Positions 9,116 through 18,131 are shown, numbered from the stretch's first letter. The stretch is 64,000 bases of DNA from Chitinophagaceae bacterium UBA7600 (GCA_002478885.1 DLKC01000039.1:15484-79483); one strand, 5' to 3'. The notes: generated by a model not told the origin, from the sequence alone. Numbers and translations are program-made.

Positions 9116-9147
9116 TTGGTTTATACAACAGTTTTCCCATACTTTTG
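9116..9147 (+). promoter_or_regulatory. Bacteroidota-type promoter of rpmI-rplT
   Basis: A -7 element TACTTTTG (9140-9147) fits the Bacteroidota consensus TAnnTTTG exactly. A TTG element lies at 9116-9118, 21 bp upstream, within the usual range. Transcription would start near 9155, leaving a leader of about 75 nt before rpmI that contains a small CCCT...AGGG hairpin. The L20 operon is often autoregulated through its leader, but I cannot show that here. Confidence 0.5.
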
Positions 9148-9229
9148 CAGCCCATTTCCCGTAAGGCTCAACAAGTTTCCCTTCTGTTAGGGAGCGCCAG
9201 CAGGGTGTAGTCTTTAAAAAGATTATTAA

Positions 9230-9427
9230 ATGCCAAAAGTAAAAACAAACTCCAGCGCAAAGAAGCGCTTTAAGGTGACAGGCTCAGGCGAGATCACTTT
9301 CCAGAAAGCATTCAAGAGACACATTCTTACCAAAAAATCAAAAAAACGGAAGAGAGCACTGCGAAAAGACGGTATTGTTGGCCCGGCTAACAAAGATTTT
9401 GTGATGCGTTTATTGCGTTTAAAATAG
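9230..9427 (+). CDS. rpmI: ribosomal protein bL35
   Basis: A 65-aa basic protein beginning [20 protein letters not shown], with the diagnostic [11 protein letters not shown] block in the middle and the C-terminal RLLRLK. It is a structural protein of the 50S subunit. It sits 68 bp upstream of rplT, the conserved bL35-bL20 pair. In many bacteria infC precedes them; here the gene upstream is the divergent rlmN, so infC must be elsewhere. Confidence 0.97.
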   Translation: MPKVKTNSSAKKRFKVTGSGEITFQKAFKRHILTKKSKKRKRALRKDGIVGPANKDFVMRLLRLK

Positions 9428-9495
9428 TTTCAAATTAATTCGAAAACCAAGCCCGAATTTCTTAATTTGAAACAAGGGTTTAAAAAAATAATATT

Positions 9496-9840
9496 ATGCC
9501 TCGTTCAAAAAATGCCGTTGCTTCAAGGGCAAGAAGAAAGAAAATCCTTAACCAGGCTAAAGGTTTTTATGGTAAGCGTAAAAATGTTTACACCGTTGCC
9601 AAAAACGTAGTCGAAAAAGGGATGACCTATAGCTACGTTGGGCGGAAGCTGAAAAAACGTGAATACCGTCAGCTGTGGATTGCCCGTATAAATGCTGCCG
9701 TGAGGGAAGAAGGGATTACATATAGCGAGTTTATCAACAAACTTAGCGTGAAGGGAATTGATATCAATCGTAAGATGCTTGCTGATCTCGCTATGAATGA
9801 GCCTGATAGTTTTAAGGCGCTGGTTATTTCAGTGAAATAA
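9496..9840 (+). CDS. rplT: ribosomal protein bL20
   Basis: A 114-aa 23S rRNA-binding protein needed for early 50S assembly. The N-terminal basic helix is recognisable ([26 protein letters not shown]), as is the globular core [19 protein letters not shown]. Length and motifs match the family. It is the second gene of the rpmI-rplT operon and ends in a strong terminator. In other bacteria L20 represses its own operon; the short upstream leader would be the place to look. Confidence 0.97.
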   Translation: MPRSKNAVASRARRKKILNQAKGFYGKRKNVYTVAKNVVEKGMTYSYVGRKLKKREYRQLWIARINAAVREEGITYSEFINKLSVKGIDINRKMLADLAMNEPDSFKALVISVK

Positions 9841-9863
9841 TTATGTTTGAAAAATCTATTATA

Positions 9864-9894
9864 AACCTGCTCCATTTAGGAGTAGGTTTTTTTT
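9864..9894 (+). terminator. intrinsic terminator of rpmI-rplT
   Basis: Stem AACCTGCTCC / GGAGTAGGTT (one G-T pair) with a 5-nt loop, followed by TTTTTT. It begins 24 bp after the rplT stop. Confidence 0.9.
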
Positions 9895-9969
9895 GTGCGA
9901 TGATTAAAGCAAAAAAGTATTTTTGCACGGCATAAAAAATCTTTCAAAAAAAATACATAACCCGAAGGG

Positions 9970-11427
9970 ATGAATAATACCTACACCGCTTTGGTGAAAC
10001 AAACCTTCCACTTCCCCCAGGAAGGCTTTGATATAGGGGATAATGGATATCTTGAGTTTAATGGATTAAACCTCCAGCCACTTATTGAAAAGTATGGTAC
10101 GCCAATGAAGCTTACCTACCTGCCAAAGATTGGAATGCAGATAAACAAGGCTAAAAAAATGTTTGCAGAAGCTATGCGGAAGCATAAGTATGAAGGCAAA
10201 TATTTCTATTGCTACTGCACAAAAAGCAGTCATTTCTCTTTTGTGGTTGAAGAGGCCCTTAAGCATGAAATTCATTTGGAAACTTCTTATGCATATGATA
10301 TTGAGATCATCAATAAATTATATCAAAGAAGAAAGATCACGAAAGATACCTTTATCATTTGCAACGGTTTCAAGCAAAAGGGATACACTTCGAGAATTGC
10401 CAAGCTGATCAACACAGGGTTTAAGAATGTAATTCCTGTTTTAGATAATAAAGAAGAGTTGGTTGCCTACAAAAGAAGTGTAAGACAACCATTTAAACTC
10501 GGGATAAGAATCGCAGCAGAAGAAGAACCTAATTTTCCTTTTTACACATCAAGGCTTGGCATTCGTTCAAAAGATATTTTAGAGTTTTATGTAGATGAGA
10601 TCGAGGGCAACGAACACAAGTTTCAGCTTAAGATGCTGCATATCTTTCTAAATAAAGGTATAAAAGACGATATCTATTATTGGAGTGAATTGAATAAAAT
10701 CATTAACCTTTATTGCCAGCTAAAAAAGATTTGCCCTGAACTTGATTCTATAAACATCGGCGGCGGTTTTCCAATAAAACATTCACTGGGTTTTGAATAC
10801 GATTACCAATTTATGATCAATGAGATTGTTGGTAATATTAAAAAGGCTTGCAAGAAGTCTAAGGTTCCCATGCCAAATATTTATACAGAGTTTGGAAGTT
10901 TTACAGTAGGGGAGAGCATGGCACACATCTACAGTGTGGTTTCTCAAAAAATGCAGAACGACCGAGAAACCTGGTATATGATCGACTCGTCGTTCATTAC
11001 TACACTTCCCGATACTTGGGGCATTGGCGAAAAGTTTCTGATGCTTCCCATTAATAAGTGGGACAATGATTATCAACGGGTGGTCTTAGGCGGTATTACG
11101 TGCGATAGTCATGACTATTATGATTCAGAGGAACACATAAATGAAGTGTTTCTTCCTAAGTTAACCGTTACGCCAACCGGACATCATATGTCTCATGCCT
11201 CTGCGGCGCTGGCTGCCCAGGAAGACAAAGAATCGTTATACGTTGGTTTTTTTCATACGGGGGCTTACCAAGATCAGATAAGTGGCTATGGCGGCATAAA
11301 ACACTGCCTCATTCCATCGCCGAAACACATTATCGTAGGCTACGATAAAAATGGTAAGCTGGTTGATTGGGTGTATGCAAAAGAACAAACTGCTCAAAGT
11401 ATGCTCAAAATACTTGGGTATCTGTAG
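9970..11427 (+). CDS. speA: biosynthetic arginine decarboxylase, short fold-III type
   Basis: A PLP-dependent alanine-racemase-fold decarboxylase of 485 aa that makes agmatine from arginine, the first step of polyamine synthesis in many Bacteroidota. The PLP Lys is in YCTKSSH (Lys 85). The phosphate-binding glycine run GGG is at 264-266, and the GGITCDSHD motif carries the acidic/Cys pair of the ornithine/arginine/DAP decarboxylase family (Cys 378). It lacks the long insertions of E. coli SpeA (658 aa), and a diaminopimelate-decarboxylase-like activity is the main alternative. The name rests on resemblance to Bacteroidota proteins annotated as arginine decarboxylase. Confidence 0.82.
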   Translation: MNNTYTALVKQTFHFPQEGFDIGDNGYLEFNGLNLQPLIEKYGTPMKLTYLPKIGMQINKAKKMFAEAMRKHKYEGKYFYCYCTKSSHFSFVVEEALKHEIHLETSYAYDIEIINKLYQRRKITKDTFIICNGFKQKGYTSRIAKLINTGFKNVIPVLDNKEELVAYKRSVRQPFKLGIRIAAEEEPNFPFYTSRLGIRSKDILEFYVDEIEGNEHKFQLKMLHIFLNKGIKDDIYYWSELNKIINLYCQLKKICPELDSINIGGGFPIKHSLGFEYDYQFMINEIVGNIKKACKKSKVPMPNIYTEFGSFTVGESMAHIYSVVSQKMQNDRETWYMIDSSFITTLPDTWGIGEKFLMLPINKWDNDYQRVVLGGITCDSHDYYDSEEHINEVFLPKLTVTPTGHHMSHASAALAAQEDKESLYVGFFHTGAYQDQISGYGGIKHCLIPSPKHIIVGYDKNGKLVDWVYAKEQTAQSMLKILGYL

Positions 11428-11471
11428 CTAAATTTTTTTGTTTCCGGCTTATGTTTTTCATGGCAACACCT

Positions 11472-11489
11472 GTTGCGTCGCACTCTTGT
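11472..11489 (+). repeat. dispersed palindromic repeat copy, GCG subtype
   Basis: GTTGCGTCGCACTCTTGT followed by GCGTTCG. The upstream flank ATGGCAACACCT resembles the TGGCATCGCC flank of other copies. It lies between speA and the NTF2-like gene. Confidence 0.9.
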
Positions 11490-11618
11490 GCGTTCGAATC
11501 GCTATTCAGCATTTCAACTGTAGTACCATTTACGCACCAAATTATCACTCCTCATTATTTCTGATCAACGGATATGTTATCCTGAGCATTTAATGCTACA
11601 TTCAATTCAAAATTTATT

Positions 11619-12071
11619 ATGCGTAAATCATCACTACTCTTTATTACTGTTTTTATACTTGGGTTAGCGGGCAAGGCGCAAACCGCAGAAGATTCGGTTA
11701 AAGCAGTCATCAATAAAATGTTTACAGCAATGAAGCAATGCGACAGTGCCATGCTTTCAGATTGCTTTGCAAGTTCGGGCATTTTACAATCTGTGCAGGT
11801 AAAGGATGGACGGGAGTCAATTCTCAATGAAACTGTAAGTGATTTTGCGGGTTTTATAAGCAAACAGCAGAAGAACGACTTAGACGAACAAATTACCTTT
11901 GATATCATTCGCATAGATGATAACCTTGCTATAGCATGGGCACCCTATAAATTTTATTACAAAGGTAAATTCAGTCATTGCGGAGTTGACTCTTATCAGT
12001 TGGTTAGACTTAACGGCTTGTGGAAAATTCAATATTTAATTGACACAAGGCATAAATCCCGGTGCGACTAA
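11619..12071 (+). CDS. secreted NTF2-like (SnoaL/DUF4440-type) protein
   Basis: A 150-aa protein with a cleavable signal peptide (MRKSSLLFITVFILGLAGKAQ). The rest has the cone-fold pattern of NTF2-like proteins: an N-terminal helix (DSVKAVINKMFTAMKQCDSAML), a strand pair ending FASSG, then DNLAIAWAPYKFYYKGKFSHCGVDSYQLVRLNGLWKIQYLIDT, the typical closing strands. Four Cys residues are present in the mature part. The family covers enzymes and ligand-binding proteins, so no reaction can be assigned. Repeat copies flank it on both sides, consistent with a single-gene unit. Confidence 0.8.
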   Translation: MRKSSLLFITVFILGLAGKAQTAEDSVKAVINKMFTAMKQCDSAMLSDCFASSGILQSVQVKDGRESILNETVSDFAGFISKQQKNDLDEQITFDIIRIDDNLAIAWAPYKFYYKGKFSHCGVDSYQLVRLNGLWKIQYLIDTRHKSRCD

Positions 12072-12133
12072 ACATCGGAAATTTATATGCGATATGTGCT
12101 TCGGCTGTATCATGATGATCAATGTTATAAAGT

Positions 12134-12151
12134 AAAAGTGTGCGACGCAAC
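12134..12151 (-). repeat. dispersed palindromic repeat copy, GCG subtype
   Basis: AAAAGTGTGCGACGCAAC followed by CGGCGATGCCATAATA, the complement of the conserved TGGCATCGCCG flank. It lies between the NTF2-like gene and the antiporter. Confidence 0.85.
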
Positions 12152-12323
12152 CGGCGATGCCATAATAAGTAAAAGCTGGTTCCACAACAAACAACCTACA
12201 GCGTCGAGCGAACATTAATTTTTACTTATTTCCTATTAGGCTGATAGAAATTATAGATTTTATTCTTAGGTTTGTTTTAACTCTTTTGCAAAAAAGAACT
12301 AAAACTAAACTTAAAACCGCTTT

Positions 12324-13646
12324 ATGGTTTCCAAACTCAATTCTGATGAGGTCTTGTATTTCCTCATCATCGTATGTGTTATTCTAATTGCTTCAAGACT
12401 TTTAGGGGAAATTTTCAGAAAGTTTAAACAGCCTGCTGTTGTTGGTGAAATACTTGCAGGCATTATTATCGGGCCCTCGCTTCTCGGTTCTGTTTTTCCT
12501 GATTTGTTTAACGAGATATTTAAAAGCCAGGCAAGGGCTTATGGCGCGTTTGATGGACTTGCAAATATTGGCGTTATTATGCTAATGTTTATTGCAGGTG
12601 CCGAAGTTGACCTGAAACAAATTCGAAAACAGGGCAAGCAAGCGGCCTCCATCAGCTTTATGGGCATCGCATTTCCTTTTGCTGTCGGATTTTTGTGTAT
12701 ATGGTTTTTTCACGATTTCATATTTGACGTTCCGTCCACTGACAGGTTGATTCCGGCACTATTCTTTGGAACAGCGCTTTCGATAACAGCGCTTTCTGTT
12801 ATTGTAAAAGTGTTGCTCGACCTAAACATTATCAGAACCAAGGTTGGAAGTCTTGTGCTCACTGCGGCAATGATTGATGATTTTCTCGGATGGATATTGT
12901 TTTCAATTATTATACAGATGATGAATGCCAAAGGAGATGCCACCGCAACATCTGTATTGATGATACTAGGCTTCGTTGCATTTATGCTTACAATCGGCAA
13001 ATGGCTGGTCGATAAGATATTGGGATTCGCAGTTAAATATCTTACTGTTCCCAGCGGAGTGCTGACTGCAGCTGTTTGTCTGTGTATATTGGGCGCTGTT
13101 TTTACGGAATATTTGAAGATCAGGGGCATTTTTGGCGCATTCCTCGTCGGGGTTGCAGTTGGTGATTCGAAGCACTTTAATCACCATATCCAGAATTTAT
13201 TTCAGCAGTTTATTATAAACATTATCGCTCCGCTGTTTTTTGCCTCAGTTGGCCTCCGGGTAAACTTTATTACAAATTTTGACATCTCGGTTGTTGCGGT
13301 AATATTAGGTATTGCATGTATTGCCAAAATAGTAGGCGCCTGGTTAGGTGGCAGAATGAGTGGTCTTAAGCGGAATGAATCTATGGCAATTGCTTTCGGT
13401 ATGAATGCACGAGGATCGCAGGAAATAGTTTTGGGAATGATTGCGTTGCAGGCCGGAATTATTGATGAAAAAATATTTGTAGGTCTTGTTGTAATGACCA
13501 TGGTCACAATTCTAATGGCCGGGCCTTTGATGAAATACTACCTTGAACTACAGCTAAAGGATGAAAGAAAAACAGGTGCCGGAAGTGATGATGGAGTGAG
13601 TTCTATTGTGATGAATTCTGCAACAAATAGCTTGCTAAGTGAGTAA
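12324..13646 (+). CDS. CPA2-family cation:proton antiporter
   Basis: A polytopic membrane protein of 440 aa with about 12 hydrophobic segments. The Na+/H+ exchanger family blocks are visible: VVGEILAGIIIGPSLLG near residue 45, NIGVIMLMFIAGAEVDL near 85, and the ion-binding region GTALSITALSVIVKVL ... AAMIDDFLGWILF around 150-195, where the Asp pair lies. It ends soon after the last membrane segment with a 35-residue charged tail and lacks the TrkA/RCK domain of KefB/KefC, so it resembles the short transport-only subgroup. It exchanges K+ or Na+ for H+; ion choice cannot be read from sequence. It has its own terminator. Confidence 0.9.
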   Translation: MVSKLNSDEVLYFLIIVCVILIASRLLGEIFRKFKQPAVVGEILAGIIIGPSLLGSVFPDLFNEIFKSQARAYGAFDGLANIGVIMLMFIAGAEVDLKQIRKQGKQAASISFMGIAFPFAVGFLCIWFFHDFIFDVPSTDRLIPALFFGTALSITALSVIVKVLLDLNIIRTKVGSLVLTAAMIDDFLGWILFSIIIQMMNAKGDATATSVLMILGFVAFMLTIGKWLVDKILGFAVKYLTVPSGVLTAAVCLCILGAVFTEYLKIRGIFGAFLVGVAVGDSKHFNHHIQNLFQQFIINIIAPLFFASVGLRVNFITNFDISVVAVILGIACIAKIVGAWLGGRMSGLKRNESMAIAFGMNARGSQEIVLGMIALQAGIIDEKIFVGLVVMTMVTILMAGPLMKYYLELQLKDERKTGAGSDDGVSSIVMNSATNSLLSE

Positions 13647-13678
13647 CAACTTGAATTAGTTCGTTGTCAAGCATATTT

Positions 13679-13721
13679 AAAAGCCCTTTAATTCTTGCAT
13701 TAAGAATTAAAGGGCTTTTTT
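13679..13721 (+). terminator. strong intrinsic terminator of the antiporter gene
   Basis: A perfect 17-bp stem AAAGCCCTTTAATTCTT paired with its complement around a 5-nt loop, followed by a T-run. It begins about 32 bp after the antiporter stop. Confidence 0.92.
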
Positions 13722-14299
13722 GTTTCCGAGTAAATACTGCTTACCATGCTTACATGGGCGCTAAATTTTATTTGTTATGGTGGGCACTAATTTATTAGTA
13801 GGTTAAGCTTGGGTTGATTTCAGACTTTTAAGGTGAAATAAATGAAAACGTAGACAAATCGTACTGGCAGACGCATGAAATTTATGAGTAAATGATAAGT
13901 GAGGAGGCGGTTTGGATATTAGATATTGGCTACGAAATGTCTGCCTTTTCTAATGGTAGACTATTCACGAACTCTATTGGTGAACATCGTTAATATACAA
14001 AGTGTTATTGAACAAGAACTGCAATTGGCTGGAAAAACGCAAAACATAAAAGGGTAGTACAAGTGGTGCTTTTTTGGAATTGTAAAAGAAATGGAACATC
14101 AAAAAGTTATGAGAAGTTGATCATCTTCTTTAGTACCGATCTTTTGGTACGCGACAATTGACACTGCGAATTATTGACTCGCAAATTTTTAATTCTAAAA
14201 TACGCGACGAATTAATCATGTTTCTGCGGATACTCCCCTATCTTAAAATAAAGCATCATATACTTGGAAAGCAATAAAATACACCGGAATACGCCGAAA
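13722..14299. other. 578-bp gap without a supported gene; possible gene remnant
   Basis: No repeat core, RNA gene or convincing ORF was seen. The one oddity is a plus-strand frame at 13832-13993 that is open for 19 codons, hits a single TAA at 13889-13891 and resumes at an ATG for 33 more codons (protein-like text YWQTHEIYE, then EEAVWILDIGYEMSAF). That looks like the decayed end of a small gene, but it is short and unmatched. The right half is A+T-rich and empty. Confidence 0.4.
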
Positions 14300-14746
14300 T
14301 TAAAAGGTGTCAAATGAATGCCTTCCGGAGTAACTAAATGGAACAGTTATGTAAACACCACCTTTTCCAACTTTTGTTGTTCCTTTCACTTCAATCAGCA
14401 TGTCTTTGGAGATCAGCGCGTTTATTGAATTTTTGAATAAATTTTTCATGCTGACCTGCATTTTTGACGGAACAACAAATTCTGACTTTTTGGCAATATG
14501 CATAACTGTGTCAAGCAAATACTTCCCGAGGTAATTATGGTCAACGTAAACATCGCAATCAATTCTCTTGAGGTTTACGCCAAAGCTGTTGGGGTTAAAA
14601 TAGACGAGTTTCATGCTTACAGTCGAACTTTCGAATCCCAAACTGTCAATCTTGAAGTCCTTTATATCTCTGTATTCGAAACTCGCTGGCTTGGAACACG
14701 ATGAGAAAAATATTACCGCCAACAACAAGTAGGATAGAAGCTTCAT
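14300..14746 (-). CDS. LEA type-2 (WHy-like) lipoprotein
   Basis: A 148-aa protein with signal peptide and lipobox FFSSC (Cys 17). The mature part carries the LEA-2/WHy pattern: VSMKLVYFNPNSFGVNLKRIDCDVYVDHNYLG, with the Asn-Pro-Asn turn, then a polar strand block SEFVVPSKMQVSMKNLFK. Bacterial members are small beta-sandwich lipoproteins, thought to be stress- or envelope-related, with no defined substrate. The gene is isolated: an empty 578-bp region lies downstream and an A+T-rich gap lies upstream. Confidence 0.82.
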   Translation of the reverse strand: MKLLSYLLLAVIFFSSCSKPASFEYRDIKDFKIDSLGFESSTVSMKLVYFNPNSFGVNLKRIDCDVYVDHNYLGKYLLDTVMHIAKKSEFVVPSKMQVSMKNLFKNSINALISKDMLIEVKGTTKVGKGGVYITVPFSYSGRHSFDTF

Positions 14747-15008
14747 AAAAATCTTTGAGTAAAAATATCAGAAAAAACTTTCAGTAAGAAATGAATAAAT
14801 TTTTGTCGTAATTTTAATACTACATTTTTTAGGTTATGAAAAATTTGGAATAACAATATTAGACTATCATATTTAGGAATCATTATAATTAATAATGTAC
14901 TAGTTTAAAATTATTTATATTAATAATGTAATAAAAAATTACAACAAAACTTAGTAATTTTTTTCAATAAATTTAAGACATCAGGGACCATAAAAAATCG
15001 ACAACTAT
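14747..15008. other. A+T-rich divergent intergenic region
   Basis: 262 bp with very few G or C bases separate the divergent LEA-2 lipoprotein and WbqC genes. No repeat core, hairpin terminator or ORF is evident. The A+T bias continues into the first 40 codons of the WbqC gene. It probably holds both promoters, which I could not place with confidence. Confidence 0.6.
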
Positions 15009-15653
15009 ATGAATTATAATAATTATTATTTTATTGATAGTCAATATTTTCCAGTTGTTAATTGTTTTAATTATTCGTATAAATCAAAATATATAATTTT
15101 ATGTGAATGTGATAATTTCGAAAAAATGACCTTTTTTAATAGATGTGTAGTCGCAGGAAGCAATGGTTTGATAAATCTTTCAGTGCCAGTGGTGCATGGG
15201 CGGGAGCAAAAAGGGAAGTACAATTCTGTGCGCATCAGTTATGCGCAGAATTGGCAAATGAATCACTGGCGCACTATCATTTCTTGCTATCGCAAATCGC
15301 CATTTTTTAATTATTACGTCGATGAATTGGAAATGATCTTTCTAAAACGCTTTGATTTCTTATTTGACTTAAACCTGTCAATATTGCACTGGATAAATGA
15401 ATTGATTGAGCACCCGGCTGAAATTAAAGTCTTAAGTGCGCCTTTTGATCGCGATGATTTTCCCGGAACGTTTGACTTAAGGAAGAAATGGCTTCCGAAA
15501 AATTTCCAGGCTGAAAGTGACTTCATCAGGTACACACAGGTTTTTGAAGATAGAATTGGATTTCAACCAAATATTAGTATTCTTGACCTCCTTTTCAATA
15601 CCGGCCCGATGGCTAAGGTATTGTTGCAAAATGCTGAGACAAAAAAGAAGTGA
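15009..15653 (+). CDS. WbqC family protein
   Basis: A 214-aa soluble protein. WbqC hallmarks are seen at the start (FIDSQYFPVVNCFNY, the usual Q-x-YFP pattern), in the middle (INLSVPVVHGREQKGKYNSVRISYAQNWQMNHWRTIISCYRKSPFFNYY) and near the end (SILDLLFNTGP). WbqC-like proteins occur in O-antigen/glycan clusters and, in Bacteroidota, often near lepB; biochemical function is unproven, with sugar N-acylation suggested. The first 40 codons are strongly A+T-rich compared with the neighbours. It is followed 61 bp later by a porP/sprF-type gene on the same strand. Confidence 0.88.
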   Translation: MNYNNYYFIDSQYFPVVNCFNYSYKSKYIILCECDNFEKMTFFNRCVVAGSNGLINLSVPVVHGREQKGKYNSVRISYAQNWQMNHWRTIISCYRKSPFFNYYVDELEMIFLKRFDFLFDLNLSILHWINELIEHPAEIKVLSAPFDRDDFPGTFDLRKKWLPKNFQAESDFIRYTQVFEDRIGFQPNISILDLLFNTGPMAKVLLQNAETKKK

Positions 15654-15714
15654 GTTAAATCAGCGAATTGCTTTTCAGTTCATTAATTATCATCATTAAT
15701 TGTAATTTAGGCAG

Positions 15715-16758
15715 ATGAAATTCAATTTGCTTTTCTGTGTTCCGCTTTTCTGTTTTGTAGCCAGTTCGTTTGCCCAACAGCGCCCTTATTATACTCAGTA
15801 CATTCTAAACAATTATATAATTAATCCGGCCGTTGCCGGGATTGAAAACTATTGGGATATAAAGGCAAGTCATCGCCATCAGTGGGTTGGGCTTGATGGA
15901 GCACCGGTAACAACTTATTTTACAGTAAATGGTCCATTGTCGAGAAGCGAAAATGGACGTGAAAATCCAACTTCGGCAAGAACACCTGGTGAAAATCCGC
16001 GAGGTGAAAATTTCCTTGATCAATATCACTCTACTGATCCTCATCACGGCATTGGAGCTACTTTTTTAAATGATCGTACCGGCCCAATTAATCGTTTTGC
16101 ATTTTATGGAACCTATGCATACCATTTGCCTTTAAATGAAAGAACAAGTCTAAGCGCTGGTGTTTCTTTGGGTATTCAAAACGTTAGCCTCAAAACTAAT
16201 ATGCTCGACTTCGGCACGGCCTACCCTATCGATCCGGTCGTGGCGCAAAGCGCTTATGTAAATACTATTAAACCAGATATTAATTTGGGGCTAATGGCTT
16301 ATGGAGCCCAATGGTTTGCCGGCGTTGCGGTTCAGCAAATAATTCCTCAAAAAATCGGTTTTGATAATGGTAAACTCAATGGAGATAGTATTACAATTCT
16401 CGATGGAAAGTTGGTCCCGCACCTCTTTCTGCAAGCAGGATATCGGCTACTAATGGGAGATGACCTGAGTTTCTTGCCTTCCGTGACGGCTAAGTATATT
16501 AACCCTGTTCCGTTTAACATCGATATTAATCTTAAAATTATGTATCGTGATATTTTGTGGTTGGGTGGGTCAGTTAGGCCGACCGACGGTTTTGCTGCAA
16601 TGGCCGGCGTTAATATCAGTAGTTCATTCAATATCGGGTATGCTTATGATCACACAACTTCTGAGCTGAACAACGTAAGTAACGGAACACATGAAATAGT
16701 TGTTGGCTTTCTACTAGGCAACCGTTACGGCGATTGGTGCCCGAGAAATGTATGGTAG
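15715..16758 (+). CDS. PorP/SprF-family type IX secretion outer membrane protein
   Basis: A 347-aa barrel precursor with signal peptide MKFNLLFCVPLFCFVASSFA|QQ. It has the family-defining start of the mature protein, PYYTQYILNNYIINPAVAGIENYWDIKASHRHQWVG: tyrosine-rich, then NPA-AG and R-x-QW. The C-terminal strand GTHEIVVGFLLGNR is also typical. PorP/SprF proteins anchor or secrete specific T9SS cargo, for example gliding adhesins, and are usually paired with a large adhesin gene; none is next to it here. Other T9SS evidence in the window is the sorting tail on the M4 peptidase at 52657. Confidence 0.92.
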   Translation: MKFNLLFCVPLFCFVASSFAQQRPYYTQYILNNYIINPAVAGIENYWDIKASHRHQWVGLDGAPVTTYFTVNGPLSRSENGRENPTSARTPGENPRGENFLDQYHSTDPHHGIGATFLNDRTGPINRFAFYGTYAYHLPLNERTSLSAGVSLGIQNVSLKTNMLDFGTAYPIDPVVAQSAYVNTIKPDINLGLMAYGAQWFAGVAVQQIIPQKIGFDNGKLNGDSITILDGKLVPHLFLQAGYRLLMGDDLSFLPSVTAKYINPVPFNIDINLKIMYRDILWLGGSVRPTDGFAAMAGVNISSSFNIGYAYDHTTSELNNVSNGTHEIVVGFLLGNRYGDWCPRNVW

Positions 16759-16785
16759 TTTTTTAAACCGACTGCAGAATATGCA

Positions 16786-16896
16786 TCGGGCTTTGCTTGC
16801 GACGCTCCGTTCAACACCTGTATTACTGTTCAATAAATGCCTTTTTAATTTTAATCAGTTTATTTATTGTTATGAAGATGAACGGATTGCGACGCA
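16786..16896. repeat. decayed inverted pair of the dispersed repeat
   Basis: The left arm, CGGGCTTTGCTTGCGACGC (from 16787), keeps the CGGGCTTTGCTTGCG flank seen before the intact copy at 38274 and then diverges. The right arm, GATTGCGACGCAAC (16883-16896), keeps the GCGACGCAAC end. It lies between the porP/sprF-type gene and tag. Confidence 0.6.
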
Positions 16897-16965
16897 ACAA
16901 TGACGATATGAAAAGATTAGCTGGTATTTAAATATTAAACTCAATACACCTCTGCAAATAATTCC

Positions 16966-17535
16966 ATGGAAACAATTATAGTTAAAACTTACTGCGATTT
17001 TGTGGCGAAGCTCGACAACGGAAGCATTCATAAACTCTACCATGATGAAGAATATGGATTTCCTTTAAAGAGCGATAATGAATTGTTCGCAAGGCTCATG
17101 CTTGAAATAAACCAAGCAGGCTTAAGCTGGGAAACGATTCTTAAAAAGAAGGAAAATTTTTTTAAAGCGTACGATAATTTTGAAATTGCCAGGGTTGCGG
17201 CTTATAGCGAAGAGCAGGTGGCGAGATTGATGAATGATCCGGGCATTATCAGAAATCGGCTAAAAATCAATGCGGCAGTTGAAAATGCCAAGAAAATACT
17301 CGAGTTGCAGGCCAACCATAAGTCATTTAAGAATTGGATTGAACTTCACCATCCTTTGCCCAAAGATGAATGGGTGAAATTATTTAAGAAAAATTTTCGT
17401 TTTACTGGTGGGGAAATTGTAAATGAATTTCTTATGAGTACTGGTTATTTGCCTGGCGCTCATAAAGAAGAATGCTCAGTTTTTGCAAAAATTAAGAAAC
17501 AAAAGCCAGCGTGGATGGATAATAAACATAAATAA
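16966..17535 (+). CDS. tag: DNA-3-methyladenine glycosylase I
   Basis: Removes 3-methyladenine from alkylated DNA (base-excision repair). It has 189 aa, the usual size. Family blocks are in order: a Cys near the N-terminus (TYCDF), YHDEEYGFPLKSDNELFARLMLEINQAGLSWETILKK (the HDEEWG-like substrate pocket and the QAGLSW helix), the mid helix IIRNRLKINAAVENA, and the zinc end STGYLPGAHKEEC with His and Cys ligands. The N-terminal Cys and the early His complete the zinc site in TAG. It appears monocistronic. Confidence 0.93.
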   Translation: METIIVKTYCDFVAKLDNGSIHKLYHDEEYGFPLKSDNELFARLMLEINQAGLSWETILKKKENFFKAYDNFEIARVAAYSEEQVARLMNDPGIIRNRLKINAAVENAKKILELQANHKSFKNWIELHHPLPKDEWVKLFKKNFRFTGGEIVNEFLMSTGYLPGAHKEECSVFAKIKKQKPAWMDNKHK

Positions 17536-17562
17536 CAAAGTTCTGAAGAAAGCAATTAAGGT

Positions 17563-18120
17563 TTAAATCAAATTACTCCAATCCCATAAAACAACTTTCC
17601 ATTCGTCTATACCATCTACGTAAGTATGAATAGTTTTAAAGCCAATTTTTTTATGCGCACGTAAAGCCCTTTGATTGGAAGTAGATATTTCGGTAATTAC
17701 GAAATCAAATCTGTTTTTAAAAAGCTCCCGGTGTTTTTGGTAGAGTAATGGAAAAAGGCCTTTGCCCCGTTGAGATTTATGAATACATATTTGACCCATA
17801 ATATAATACCGGTAGTCAGAAAGCTTTTTATTGTTGTAATGCAACTGGTCTAGTTGAGCGATCATTGAATGGAGATCTATATGAAACTGTGCAGCTTCTT
17901 TGAGTGCGACCAAGGCATAGCCGGCGATTTGTTCGCCATTTTTTATTATTACACTCGGATTCAATTGGTGCATTTTCCTTAACAAATCGAGGCTATAATT
18001 CCATGAAATAAATCCCTCTCTTTCTTTTTCATGTTTAGTTATGGCTTCCTTTGAGTTGTTTGCAGAAAGCTCAAGTATTTGGTTAATCTCTCTATCCGTC
18101 GTTACAATGGTGGCCAGCAT
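17563..18120 (-). CDS. GNAT-family N-acetyltransferase
   Basis: A 185-aa protein. The acetyl-CoA binding motif A is seen as YIMGQICIHKSQRGKGLFPLLYQKHRELF, containing the R-G-K-G loop, followed by TEISTSNQRALRAHKKIGFKTI, the motif B pattern N-x-R-A-x-x-A-H-x-K-x-GF. The acceptor substrate is unknown. It converges with tag and is followed on the same strand by nothing close; the exported protein at 18132-18644 lies 11 bp upstream in the same direction, so the two are probably co-transcribed. Confidence 0.9.
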   Translation of the reverse strand: MLATIVTTDREINQILELSANNSKEAITKHEKEREGFISWNYSLDLLRKMHQLNPSVIIKNGEQIAGYALVALKEAAQFHIDLHSMIAQLDQLHYNNKKLSDYRYYIMGQICIHKSQRGKGLFPLLYQKHRELFKNRFDFVITEISTSNQRALRAHKKIGFKTIHTYVDGIDEWKVVLWDWSNLI

Positions 18121-18131
18121 TAATGTTTTTT

